From a virus, in IMG/VR virus record IMGVR_UViG_3300036715_001408, positions 1 to 36,540 of that record: a DNA stretch of 36,540 bases; one strand, given 5' to 3'. Under the pieces are notes generated by a model. That model did no database searches. It worked only from the letters and a program-made list of their open reading frames with translations, and had not been told where the DNA came from. This document shows positions 23,274 to 31,354 of this stretch, in pieces. A program made the position numbers and the translations under genes. The first letter of the stretch is position 1. Every line of letters starts with the position of its first letter.

Positions 23274-24053
23274 TCAGAGGAAGAGGTCCTCGTCGCCACC
23301 GTCAAGCGAGGCGGTGGTGGACAGGGACGAGGAGTCCGGGACGAGCGACGGGCTGACCCGCTGCACTCCGGCCGAGCGCGGAACCGTGCCGGTCGAGCGC
23401 GAGGCCTGACGACGCGGACGGGCATCCACGACCTTCGAGAGGACGCGGACCTCGTGCTCCAGCATCTCGTTGGAGATGCTGGCGTCCTTCTCGATCTTCG
23501 CAGCGAGGACGAGGTCGTCGCCCTGCGCCAGACCGGCCGAGACGCGGAGCCGCGCGAGGTGCATCGCAGCCATGGTGCGGTTGGCTGCGATGGTCCACGG
23601 GAACGCGGGCTGCGGGTCGTCCGGGTTGCCGACGCGGACGTCGACCTCGGTGCGCACTGCGGGCAGCGGCACCTCTCCGGTGTTGGTGCCTGCGACCGGA
23701 GCGGTCACGTCGACCTGCTGGCCGAAGGGCGAGGTGGGCAGGGACTCTCCGACGTTGGTCGGGTTGTCCTGCATCTCCGCCGCGAGTCCGTTCATGGAGC
23801 CGGGGGTGGCCCCCATGACCGTCGGGTCGTCGTGGGCCTCGGCGGTGGCGGCCTGCTCGGTCGTCTGCGAGGGCCCCTGCTCGCCCGGGTCCGGGACCGG
23901 CTGCGCGGGGTTGTTGATGTCGGCGGTCTTCGCTGCGATGGCGGTCATCTGCGGCTGGAGACCAGCGACGTGTGCGATGAACGCGACCTGGGCACGGAGG
24001 GTCGCGATCTCTCGCTGCTGCTCCTGCATCGCCTGCACGAGGGGACGGGCCAT
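23274..24053 (-). CDS. Probable capsid scaffold protein (259 aa)
   Basis: ATG at 24053 (MARPLVQAMQEQQREIATLR) after GAAGGTAGG. Residues about 5-32 form a coiled coil. The middle is Pro/Gly/Thr-rich and probably disordered, and a second helix covers about 160-215 (AANRTMAAMHLARLRVSAGL, DASISNEMLEHEVRVLSKVV). The C-terminus is basic then acidic (QASRSTGTVPRSAGVQ ... GGDEDLFL). Helical, flexible proteins between protease and major capsid genes are commonly scaffolds, which nucleate shell assembly and are then removed by the protease. It contains an AAKTAD site like the SKTA motifs of neighbouring giants. The role is inferred from position and composition. Confidence 0.65.
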   Translation of the reverse strand: MARPLVQAMQEQQREIATLRAQVAFIAHVAGLQPQMTAIAAKTADINNPAQPVPDPGEQGPSQTTEQAATAEAHDDPTVMGATPGSMNGLAAEMQDNPTNVGESLPTSPFGQQVDVTAPVAGTNTGEVPLPAVRTEVDVRVGNPDDPQPAFPWTIAANRTMAAMHLARLRVSAGLAQGDDLVLAAKIEKDASISNEMLEHEVRVLSKVVDARPRRQASRSTGTVPRSAGVQRVSPSLVPDSSSLSTTASLDGGDEDLFL

Positions 24054-24078
24054 TACTACCTACCTTCATGGCGCGGCG

Positions 24079-24093
24079 ACCCCACGGCGGGGT
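24079..24093 (-). other. Leader hairpin between repeated element and scaffold start
   Basis: ACCCC, loop of five, GGGGT in the leader between element copy 7 and the scaffold ATG, in the same relative place as the hairpin at 21375-21388. Confidence 0.4.
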
Positions 24094-24096
24094 TGC

Positions 24097-24132
24097 TCAC
24101 CCCTTCATCGGAGAAGAGGCCTCCTCGACAGG
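24097..24132 (-). repeat. 36-nt start-associated element, copy 7 (before scaffold)
   Basis: Minus-strand CCTGTC, 20 bases, GAAGGGGTGA. Ends 43 nt before the scaffold ATG; the upstream gene stops at 24139, so the element begins 6 nt after it. Core can pair TCGAGGAG with CTTCTCCGA around a short loop with one bulge. Confidence 0.75.
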
Positions 24133-24138
24133 ATCGGA

Positions 24139-26541
24139 TCACACCATCATCGAGGAGATCGACTGCATGGCCGCCTGACCGCACCGGGGGCAGGCGTCGC
24201 CCTCGATCATGCCTGGGCTCGCGACCTGCGAGTCCATGGCAGAGTCGCCCTGACTGGTCGGCTGGCCGCCGTCGGCCTGGAAGCCGCAGGCGGGGCAGAT
24301 GAGGTCGGACACGCCGTCGTCCGGTGTCCCGGGCTCGCCGTCGGTGGCCGGAGCGGGCTCCTGCCCATCCATGCCAGGCTCGGGGATCCCCTGCTGCGAC
24401 GGGTCGATCGGGTTTCCCTCCTCGTCCAAGCCACCGGGCTCAATAGGCTGCTCAGGGCTCGGCGCGTTCGGACCAGGGGCGAAGGGCTCGCCCCCCTGGT
24501 TGAAGTACGTGTTGGCCGCACCCGGGTCGATCGGCTGGCCGCTCTCGTCGAGGTTCCCCGGGATGAGCATGTCGTTGGACGCCGACTGTGCGTCGGCCGC
24601 TGCGATCCCGTTGGGGTCGGCCTGGTCGGTATTCGGCATGGCGTCCCCGCCGCCGGGCTGCGTCGGGTCGTTCGGGTCGCCACCGATCATGCCGTCCTCG
24701 GACAGGGCGCTCGGGTCCATGGGGTCGTTGAGACCCATACCGCCGCCCTGGTTCTCCTGCGCCCCAGCACCACCGACGACATCACCATCAGCGTTCATGC
24801 CTGGCTGCTCGATGCCGTTCTGGTCGGCCACGTCCTTGCGGAGGTCGACCTCCCGGGCTACCGAGGTGTCGGGGTCCATGAACATCTGCGGGGGACGGAA
24901 GAAGCCGCAGACCTGGCATCGGTCGCCGTCCCACGAGTCATCGTTGCCGCAGACCGGGCACTCAGACTCGCGCAGCGTGTCGACGTCGTTGGGGGCCTTG
25001 ATGTCGCCGTACGCGAGCCGGTCCATGCGCGAGCCCTCCTTGGTGACGCCCTTCCCCTCGGACTTGAGGTTGACGGCGTGCTTCACGTCCTCGGGGGCCG
25101 ACGAGTAGCCGGTTCCGGGGATCTTCCCGAGCAGGCCCGGGTGGTGCTCGCCAGCGTAGGAGTTCCAGTGCTCGATCGACTTGCGAGCGAGCGATGCGCT
25201 GGAGGACGACGAGGTCTTCGAGGCAGCACGGTCCTCCTCCTCGTTCAGCCGCTGACGGACGAGCCATGTCGCCGCCTGCACCTGGTGCGCGCTGACCTTG
25301 TGGCCGACCTTCTTCGAGATGCGCTTGGCTGCGAGGTGGTAGGCGTGAGAGGCCTCGTCGTAGCGGCCCTTGTTGCCCAACTTCGAGTAGGAGTAGGCGA
25401 TGTCGGATGCACGTCGGCCGGTGGCTACGGAGAGCGCGTGACGGTCGATGACCACGTGCGAGTCATTGTCATCGGCGTTCCCGCCGTGCTCGATCAGGTG
25501 AGCGAACGCGCGAGTCTTCGGACCGGCCAGCACCTTGTCGTAGTGCTCGCCATCGAGCATGCGACCGGCGGCCTTCTTCTGATTCTCCGAGGCCAGCACG
25601 CCTTCGCCCTTGCCGCCCATCGGCGTCTTGGTCCGAGCGACCTTCGCAGCGGTCATGATGTTGGTGGCCCAGTGGGTCTGGGGCGAGTAGTTCGAGACAA
25701 GCCCGGCCATCACGTGCATCGGCGTGCCCGTGTCGTTGGCGATGTGCTTGGCCATGTGGTGGGCATCGTGGTACCACGACATGCCGGTGTGGATCTCGTC
25801 CGGAGTGGCCTTGTCCCAGTGGTCGACGATGTGCTTCGCGTTGATCTTGTGCTTCGCGTTCCAGGCTTCCCCCTCAGCCTTCTCGCGAGCCACCGTCTGC
25901 TTGTGCACCTCGTACTCGGAATCGGACATCTCGCCGACCGGCTTCTTCGGCTTGGCCTCGAAGAAGTAGAGGAAGGCCTCCAGGGTCAGCGAGGCGTTTC
26001 GGTCCAACTCCTTGAAGCGCTGGCGATCCGCGTACGACAGCGGCTCGTCCTCGGGGTGGTTGAACTGGGTGTAGGAGTCGCCGTTGCGCTTGACCCACGA
26101 GTTGAGGTGCCGCTGGAGACGAGACCGGGTGTACTTGCTCGCGAGTCCCTCGATCTCGTCGTGCCCCATGGCATCGCTGTAGCCCGGCAGGTGCGGCGAG
26201 TCGACCGGCTGGTCGCCGTCGTAGATGTGGTAGCGAGACCCGCCGTTGTACTCCGCGCGGTAGCCGCTCGGGTGCTCGGCGAAGAACCGGCGGGGACCGG
26301 CCGCCTCGACGTCGATACCTGCCTCCGACTCGGCAGCAGCGTCCGGTGTGTCGATCGGGTAGGCCTGGTGGGGCACCCCGGCACCGGCCGTGATGTCGTG
26401 CTGCCAGGAGTACTTGTCGGGGCTTCCGTCGTTGACCTTGTAGATGTCCGAGCCACAGATACGGCACGAGGACATCTCTCGCCCCGAGTGCTTGCCTGCG
26501 GCCTCTTCGTCCTTGGGGTACGGACCAGCGGTCGTCCTCAT
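24139..26541 (-). CDS. Zinc-ribbon protein with DUF7178-like core (800 aa)
   Basis: ATG at 26541 (MRTTAGPYPKDEEAAGKHSG) is nested in the protease stop (TGATG), as at other junctions here; an in-frame ATG 10 codons earlier is possible. An N-terminal CRICG sits at 26-30. Residues about 135-158 (RLQRHLNSWVKRNGDSYTQ) resemble a segment of the protease fusion. The core at about 240-435 reads SWYHDAHHMAKHIANDTG, VMAGLVSNYSPQTHWATNI, then KTRAFAHLIEHGG and SHVVIDRHALSVATGRR, the pattern of the phage/plasmid DUF7178 group as I recall it. A zinc ribbon CPVCGN...CQVCG lies at 528-546. The last 250 residues are Gly/Pro/Asp-rich and end in a second ribbon (CPACG...CPRCG). It is probably an internal virion protein; the activity is unknown. 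Confidence 0.6.
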   Translation of the reverse strand: MRTTAGPYPKDEEAAGKHSGREMSSCRICGSDIYKVNDGSPDKYSWQHDITAGAGVPHQAYPIDTPDAAAESEAGIDVEAAGPRRFFAEHPSGYRAEYNGGSRYHIYDGDQPVDSPHLPGYSDAMGHDEIEGLASKYTRSRLQRHLNSWVKRNGDSYTQFNHPEDEPLSYADRQRFKELDRNASLTLEAFLYFFEAKPKKPVGEMSDSEYEVHKQTVAREKAEGEAWNAKHKINAKHIVDHWDKATPDEIHTGMSWYHDAHHMAKHIANDTGTPMHVMAGLVSNYSPQTHWATNIMTAAKVARTKTPMGGKGEGVLASENQKKAAGRMLDGEHYDKVLAGPKTRAFAHLIEHGGNADDNDSHVVIDRHALSVATGRRASDIAYSYSKLGNKGRYDEASHAYHLAAKRISKKVGHKVSAHQVQAATWLVRQRLNEEEDRAASKTSSSSSASLARKSIEHWNSYAGEHHPGLLGKIPGTGYSSAPEDVKHAVNLKSEGKGVTKEGSRMDRLAYGDIKAPNDVDTLRESECPVCGNDDSWDGDRCQVCGFFRPPQMFMDPDTSVAREVDLRKDVADQNGIEQPGMNADGDVVGGAGAQENQGGGMGLNDPMDPSALSEDGMIGGDPNDPTQPGGGDAMPNTDQADPNGIAAADAQSASNDMLIPGNLDESGQPIDPGAANTYFNQGGEPFAPGPNAPSPEQPIEPGGLDEEGNPIDPSQQGIPEPGMDGQEPAPATDGEPGTPDDGVSDLICPACGFQADGGQPTSQGDSAMDSQVASPGMIEGDACPRCGQAAMQSISSMMV

Positions 26542-29462
26542 CAGTGCCCTCGCTCCTGGATGTCGTCCCATGAACTCGCGAAGCCCGGGTGCAACTTGAG
26601 ACCTGAGATCTCCCGCGCAGTGTGCCAGTCCGCTCCGCCATGCTCATCATCGTCCCCGGGCGGGTCGAACTGATTGTCCACGTCAGCGATGACCGTGTAG
26701 TACTTCCAGCCGCCGCAGTCGCTGATGTGGGTGTCCCGGACACGGAAGTTCGGCAGCGCGTGCATCTCCTCCAGGCCCTCTCGGATCGCACCGTGCACCG
26801 GGGTCTCACCGGGGGCGAGCGCGCCACCAGGGATCGAGTGGGTGTTCGGATGGTCGACCTTCGGCCCACGCTTCTGGAGAAGGTAGCGCGTCTCGCCGTC
26901 ATGCCCACGGTGGCGCAGCAGGAGGCCAGCAGCGCCTCCTGCGCCCCAGTGCTCGTGACCCTCGGTGCACTTCACCATCCGGTCGTTCGAGCCGCCAGCG
27001 GCCGTCCTGGAGCCTCGGCACTGGTGCTGCGCGATCAGCGAGTCGATGATGCCCTGGCCGAACTGCTCATGAGGCACAGTCCTGTAGTCGTATCCACCGC
27101 ACGTCGGGCAGTGGTAGGTCACCTGGTCGTTCGGCTTGTGCTGGATGACGTCGATCGGCGTCGGGCTGATCACCCGCTGGTCGAGCGAGGCGTGGTGGGT
27201 GCGCTGCCAGCGACGGATGCGCGGGTCGCTCATGTTCTGGGCGTACTCGTCCCCATGCTCGCCGACCCAGTGGTTCAACTTCTTCTGGAGGGTCGGCCGG
27301 TCGATCTTCTGCGCCCCGTAGCCGTCGGGGTTCGACACGTTGAAGACGTCATGGTCCTCGTCGTCGCCGGTCGCCTCGTGCCCGATGCCGATGTAGACGC
27401 CGCCCCGGTCCTTGGCATGCCAGCCCGACGGGTGGGTCACCTTGGCGTACGGCTCGTCGTCCTCGTCGAACTTGATGTGCTCCGGCTTGTGCCCCTTGTC
27501 GAGCAGATCGCTCATCGTCTGGGTCCGGCGCTCGGAGGCCCGAGACTCGTCGGTGCCGCCCGGGTCGAAGATGTCCATCATCCCCTTCCACAAGGACTTG
27601 CCGAGTTCCTCGCCCTTGTTTGCGGGCAGGTCGAGACCATGCCTGATCTCCTCGTCGGACAACTCGGCGGTCTTGCTGGCCGAGTGGAAGTGGCTCTCCC
27701 CCACGATGATTCCGGGGTAGTCGCCGGGCGAGTGCTTGTGGTCGTGGGCGTGCAGCCTCTTCAACTCGCCATGGCGTAGCGGCCGGTCGTCGCCGTGGGC
27801 GATGTCGAGCGCCGGGTGGTCCTCGTCGTAGGAGTTGCGCCAGAAGTCAGCGGGGTATATGTCGTGCGCCTCGCACAGGTGCGACTTGAGGTCGGTGGGG
27901 TCGGCGAGGTTCACCTCGCGCTTCTGGCCGTGCTCGTGCATCTGCGCCCGCATCTCGCCCGCGTCGCGCATCTGCTGGTAGAAGTTCCGGTCGTCGTCGG
28001 ACAGCGGGATCTCGAAGGACTCAGCCATGGTCCGAAGGGACGAGGCGAAGTGCGAGGCCATCGACGAGAGAGAGTGCATCGTCTCGTCCTCGGGGCCAAA
28101 GGTCCGGTGCTCGGCATCGGTCCACTTCTCGCCCTGCGGGTAGGGGCCAGCGTTCTCCTGGTAGCCGAGGCTCTTCGGGTTGCCCTCGCAGGGAGAGGCG
28201 TGCAGAGCGCCACGGGAGAGCCACTCACCCGGGTGCTTCGACGAGCCGCCCTGGTAGTAGACGGTCGTAGTGTTCGGGCAGTGCTCGCAGTGGATGTTGA
28301 TGACGCCCTTGCCAGCGACACCCATCGGCTTGTGGCCCATGAGTCGCGCCTGGTGCATCGTCTCCAGGGTGTGGTCTATCCCGTTCTGCTGGCGCTCAGG
28401 CATCTCGTAGTACGACGCCGGTCGGTGGGGTGCGGGATCGAAGTCGAACAGCCCAGCCATCACCGACAGGCTCGACCACTTCGTCGGGCCGATCGTCTTG
28501 TGCCGGAGCAGCCACGCTTCGTTGCTGCCCTTGAAGGCGTCCTCGACGTTCCGCTCGGCGCTCTGGTAGTCCGGGTGGCCCGGGTCCAGGTGCGGCGGGT
28601 CCATGTGCTCGCCCTTGGAGTGCGGTGCCTCGTGGTCCTGGCACCACTCGTTGTCGCACGGCTCGTCATCCTCGGTCGCGGCCGACCAGCCGCACTGCAT
28701 GCACTGGCCGTGCCGGTTCCACGATCCGTCGTGAGGACAGGTGGCCTGGTCGCGCATGGCCGTCTTGCTCGCGGTAATCGCCAGGCCGGATGTGTCGACC
28801 CCGGTGAAGAACGCAGTCGGATCGGCAGGCTCCTCGACGAGCAGGCTGTTCTCGAAGAAGCGCAGCCCGTAGCAGATCTCGCGGACGAGGATGCCCTCCT
28901 TCCTTCCCGTCTTCGGGTCGGCCCGATAGATCCGCTGGCCCTTCATTCGCGGGATGTGCTTGCAGTACTCGGCCGGGTTGGTGGCCTTGTTGTCGCAGAC
29001 CGAGCAACGCGAGTAGTCGACGTCGCAGCCCATCGAGGTGCGGTCGATGTCGCCCTTGATGATCGCCTTGGCCAGTCGCGGGAAGCGGACTGCATCGACC
29101 TCCATGAGGCCCTCGACCCAGGTGTCGGGGGCACCGCTGGGAAGGGTGTCGCGGTGGAGCGCCGCGTCGATGATGACCCCACGCATGCGGCGGTGGTCGT
29201 CGTTGTGGTGGTTGACGAAGACCGGCTTGCCGATGAAGGTCTTGTAGCCCTTCTCGATCTCGGGGGCCGGGAACTCGTCGAAGTTGTCATTGCAGCGAGA
29301 CGAGATCATCCGCGACCTCACGTAGAGGTATCCAGCGCGCGGGGTGTAGTTGAAGTGGTGCCGGTGCGCGACCTTGAGGGCTCGGCGGGCAGAGCGATTC
29401 GCGTCCTGGGGTACCAGGACCGAGTCCAAGATCTTTACATCTGCCACAGCGAACTTGAGCAC
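26541..29462 (-). CDS. Prohead protease fused to long linker and C-terminal Nudix hydrolase (973 aa)
   Basis: GTG at 29462 after GGAGG. Residues about 1-225 form a prohead protease: KTFIGKPVFVNHHNDDHRRM (His85/His86), WVEGLMEVDA, then KGDIDRTSMGC with probable nucleophile Ser143, as in the S78/HK97-type assemblin fold (a separate zinc-binding loop CSVCDNKA...YCKH follows). The family is usually 180-250 residues, so over 700 residues are extra. They hold zinc motifs (CPHDGSW...CMQCGW, CEHC, HCPTCGG), an IGPTKWSS site, SKTA sites at about 232 and 596, and a Nudix domain at about 828-973 with the box GALAPGETPVHGAIREGLEE. Nudix enzymes split nucleoside diphosphate-linked substrates. The protease may cut its own C-terminal part away at maturation. 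Confidence 0.8.
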   Translation of the reverse strand: MLKFAVADVKILDSVLVPQDANRSARRALKVAHRHHFNYTPRAGYLYVRSRMISSRCNDNFDEFPAPEIEKGYKTFIGKPVFVNHHNDDHRRMRGVIIDAALHRDTLPSGAPDTWVEGLMEVDAVRFPRLAKAIIKGDIDRTSMGCDVDYSRCSVCDNKATNPAEYCKHIPRMKGQRIYRADPKTGRKEGILVREICYGLRFFENSLLVEEPADPTAFFTGVDTSGLAITASKTAMRDQATCPHDGSWNRHGQCMQCGWSAATEDDEPCDNEWCQDHEAPHSKGEHMDPPHLDPGHPDYQSAERNVEDAFKGSNEAWLLRHKTIGPTKWSSLSVMAGLFDFDPAPHRPASYYEMPERQQNGIDHTLETMHQARLMGHKPMGVAGKGVINIHCEHCPNTTTVYYQGGSSKHPGEWLSRGALHASPCEGNPKSLGYQENAGPYPQGEKWTDAEHRTFGPEDETMHSLSSMASHFASSLRTMAESFEIPLSDDDRNFYQQMRDAGEMRAQMHEHGQKREVNLADPTDLKSHLCEAHDIYPADFWRNSYDEDHPALDIAHGDDRPLRHGELKRLHAHDHKHSPGDYPGIIVGESHFHSASKTAELSDEEIRHGLDLPANKGEELGKSLWKGMMDIFDPGGTDESRASERRTQTMSDLLDKGHKPEHIKFDEDDEPYAKVTHPSGWHAKDRGGVYIGIGHEATGDDEDHDVFNVSNPDGYGAQKIDRPTLQKKLNHWVGEHGDEYAQNMSDPRIRRWQRTHHASLDQRVISPTPIDVIQHKPNDQVTYHCPTCGGYDYRTVPHEQFGQGIIDSLIAQHQCRGSRTAAGGSNDRMVKCTEGHEHWGAGGAAGLLLRHRGHDGETRYLLQKRGPKVDHPNTHSIPGGALAPGETPVHGAIREGLEEMHALPNFRVRDTHISDCGGWKYYTVIADVDNQFDPPGDDDEHGGADWHTAREISGLKLHPGFASSWDDIQERGH
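28470..28493 (-). repeat. 24-nt repeat coding IGPTKWSS, copy in the protease fusion
   Basis: Identical over 24 nt to 35576-35599 in the giant protein gene. Both code IGPTKWSS in the same frame, preceded by a related VEDA/VDDA helix segment. Confidence 0.85.
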
Positions 29463-29472
29463 CTGGCACCTC

Positions 29473-29508
29473 CTACCCCTTCGTCGGGGAAGCAGCCTGC
29501 CCGACAGG
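29473..29508 (-). repeat. 36-nt start-associated element, copy 8 (before protease)
   Basis: Minus-strand CCTGTC, 20 bases, GAAGGGGTAG, ending 10 nt before the GTG at 29462 and merging into the AGGAGG site. Core flanks pair as GTCGGG/CCCGAC. Confidence 0.75.
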
Positions 29509-29564
29509 GGGCCGTGCTCTTGGCTGGGTCCACTATCCTGGCGTCTGTGGGCCGGGGCGCTTGC

Positions 29565-29801
29565 TCAGCGACGAGCGACCCGCCGGGTGATGATCTGCTC
29601 GAAGCCGTCCGACTCCCTGAGCACGACGCTGTCGCCGTCCTGGAAGGTGCTCTGGATCCAGGCGATGCACTTCATCTTGGTGGTGCCGGGGAGCGCCTCG
29701 CGCCCGTCCCGCTCGACGACGAAGCGGCCCGGCTCCTCCTCCACGATCATCCAGCGGATGCGCTTGCGGCGAGCCGGGCTCTGCGTCGAGGGGTGCTTCA
29801 C
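29565..29801 (-). CDS. Small basic protein of unknown function (78 aa)
   Basis: ATG at 29801 overlaps the stop of the DUF6011-like gene by 4 nt (ATGA type), so it is coupled to it. It starts MKHPSTQSPARRKRIRWMIV and contains two beta hairpin-like strands (EEEPGRFVVERDGREALP, DGDSVVLRESDGFEQ). No Cys, membrane segment or known motif. It is probably co-transcribed from the promoter at 30423-30452. The role is unknown. Confidence 0.6.
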   Translation of the reverse strand: MKHPSTQSPARRKRIRWMIVEEEPGRFVVERDGREALPGTTKMKCIAWIQSTFQDGDSVVLRESDGFEQIITRRVARR

Positions 29802-30388
29802 CAGGAGACCTTCGTGATGCAGTCAGGGCCGTATCCGGCGTGCAGGCTGGCGGGGACGGTCAGGGTGCGACCGCAGCGGGCGCAGCAGCCGGACTCCTCA
29901 GCGTAGGCGAGCGCGGCAGCCTGAGGCGAGGCGATGAGGACCTTGAGCGCCTCGCGCAGAGACTCGGTGGCCTGGTGCTTCTGCCAGACCACGACGGTGC
30001 CGTTCTCCAGGAAGTGCGCGAAGCGCGTGTAGTCGCTGTCGTTGTTCGAGCCGGACAGGTAGGAGATGACCTGGCGGCCGGGCATGAAGTCGGCGTCGTC
30101 GGGCTGCACCGCGACCTTGAGGGTCTTGTAGGTGCCGTCGGCGAACTGGATCGTGTAGCGGCCGTCGGGGACCTTCACGATGGTGGGACGCGACGGAGGA
30201 GCGGCCACGGGCTCGGTGACACCACAGCGACCGGCGGGGTGCCGGACGACCCACTGGCTGTCCTCCAGGCTGAGGAAGCCCTGCTCGGCCTCGACGCGAC
30301 CGTGGCACGACTCGCAGGTCGCGGCGTACTTGTTCACGCGGACGGGCATCTGGCTCTGACGGCGGAGCGTCGGGGCGGGGCGGTTCAT
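29798..30388 (-). CDS. DUF6011-like zinc-finger protein (196 aa)
   Basis: The start at 30388 (MNRPAPTLRRQSQMPVRVNK) is fixed by a strong AGGAGG 6-8 nt upstream; an upstream ATG at 30436 would fall in the promoter. The N-terminal half has CESCHGRVEAEQGFLSLED and a nearby RCGV, one zinc knuckle. The middle (IVKVPDGRYTIQFADGTYKT) is beta-rich. The C-terminus holds CCARCGRTLTVPASLHAGYG then GPDC, the DUF6011 pattern common in actinobacteriophage proteins. These proteins often combine a binding domain with a C-terminal zinc finger; the function is not known. It follows the best promoter in the window, so it may be expressed apart from the late block, perhaps earlier. Confidence 0.75.
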   Translation of the reverse strand: MNRPAPTLRRQSQMPVRVNKYAATCESCHGRVEAEQGFLSLEDSQWVVRHPAGRCGVTEPVAAPPSRPTIVKVPDGRYTIQFADGTYKTLKVAVQPDDADFMPGRQVISYLSGSNNDSDYTRFAHFLENGTVVVWQKHQATESLREALKVLIASPQAAALAYAEESGCCARCGRTLTVPASLHAGYGPDCITKVSW

Positions 30389-30422
30389 GGGGACCTCCTG
30401 TGGCTGCTGCTCTGGCTCCACC

Positions 30423-30452
30423 AGTATCGCACCCAAGGATCCCTGGAGTCAA
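30423..30452 (-). promoter_or_regulatory. Sigma70/SigA-type promoter
   Basis: TTGACT (-35, 30447-30452), 18-bp spacer, GATACT (-10, 30423-30428), all minus strand. Transcription should start near 30417, giving a leader of about 29 nt with AGGAGG before the ATG at 30388. The -35 overlaps the stop of the 30449-30859 gene. Four to five matches in each hexamer. Confidence 0.7.
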
Positions 30453-30859
30453 TCCTCGTCGGGGCTGAGATCTCGGAGGGTCGTCGGACGGATCGGCACG
30501 GTCATCCCCTGAGCCCGCAACGTCTCCTCCAGCCGACCCATGTGGTCGACAGCGGTGTTGAACTTGGTCCGCAGGTTGCGCAACTGGCGGAAGGCCTTGT
30601 CGGCCCGGCGCTCCGCCTCGTCTGCCCGTTCCTCGGAGGTGTCCACCCGCGCTCGGAGTTCGATGAGGTCGTTGCGCATCTCCAGCATCTGCTCGGCCGC
30701 CGCGCGCTTGACCTGGTTGAACAGGTTCACATCGTCGTTGCGGCCCGCCCGCTCGTCTCGCCGGAGGGCGATCAGCGAGGTAGCACCATAGGCCAGCACC
30801 GCGACGACGACAGCCACGATGATGTCGACGACTGCCTGGCTCGTGGTCAGGTCGGTCAC
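30449..30859 (-). CDS. Membrane-anchored coiled-coil protein, spanin/holin-like (136 aa)
   Basis: ATG at 30859 overlaps the upstream stop (ATGA). An N-terminal membrane segment covers about residues 9-31 (VVDIIVAVVVAVLAYGATSL), followed by a basic stop-transfer RRDERAGR and a long helix at about 45-110 (AAAEQMLEMRNDLIELRARV, ERADEAERRADKAFRQLRNL). The C-terminus is Asp-rich. One N-terminal membrane segment and a periplasm-side coiled coil would suit an i-spanin-like or holin-accessory protein, and such pairs with a polytopic membrane partner occur in phage lysis cassettes. No endolysin lies in the window, so the lysis role is unproved. Confidence 0.6.
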   Translation of the reverse strand: MTDLTTSQAVVDIIVAVVVAVLAYGATSLIALRRDERAGRNDDVNLFNQVKRAAAEQMLEMRNDLIELRARVDTSEERADEAERRADKAFRQLRNLRTKFNTAVDHMGRLEETLRAQGMTVPIRPTTLRDLSPDED

Positions 30860-31323
30860 TTGTCTTCCTCCCCCTCGGCTGGCTCGGTCGAGGGGGCCTC
30901 GAACAGGATCAGCATGAACGCCTGGATGTCTTCGACATCGGCTCGGTAGCCCTTGAAGATCCCCTGGGCCAAGCCCCAGAGGACTGCGCTCTGCGCGATC
31001 AACGAGATGCCGCCCATGATGTTCTGGGAGCCGCTCGTCCAGACCGAGTAGAGCACGGCGCAGCCCCAGGCCAGCGACAGCGTGCTCATCATGCGCAGCG
31101 CGATGATCTCGGCCTCGTCATCGCTGTTGAACCTGGCGTAGATCCCGATCAGGCCTGCGATCAGGAGGCCGATGCTTAGGACCAGGCCGAAGTCGGGGAT
31201 GATCCCCAGGACTGGCGAGAGGCGGCCTGTGATCCCGATGAGCCCGGCCAGGGCGAACAGGGCGTGGTGGATGACGTAGCAGCCACGGGGAAGCATCTGA
31301 CCAAGGGCTCTCGACTTGAGCAT
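30856..31323 (-). CDS. Polytopic membrane protein, holin-like candidate (155 aa)
   Basis: ATG at 31323 (MLKSRALGQMLPRGCYVIHH) with GGGAGG upstream and element copy 9 at 31355-31390; a longer frame would run through that element. Four membrane segments are visible: about 16-36 (VIHHALFALAGLIGI), 41-62 (GIIPDFGLVLSIGLLIAGLI), 76-98 (MMSTLSLAWGCAVLYSVWTS) and 103-120 (GGISLIAQSAVLWGLAQGIF). The C-terminus is acidic. It is coupled to the coiled-coil membrane protein downstream. Size and topology fit holins of actinobacteriophages, but membrane topology alone does not prove it. Confidence 0.65.
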   Translation of the reverse strand: MLKSRALGQMLPRGCYVIHHALFALAGLIGITGRLSPVLGIIPDFGLVLSIGLLIAGLIGIYARFNSDDEAEIIALRMMSTLSLAWGCAVLYSVWTSGSQNIMGGISLIAQSAVLWGLAQGIFKGYRADVEDIQAFMLILFEAPSTEPAEGEEDK

Positions 31324-31354
31324 GCGAGCCTCCCTCTGTCCGGTTTGCGTTCCT

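Noticed and set aside
29538-29543. GATAGT as a -10 box before the protease gene
   Set aside because: No acceptable -35 hexamer lies 16-19 bp upstream, and the repeated element lies closer to the start.
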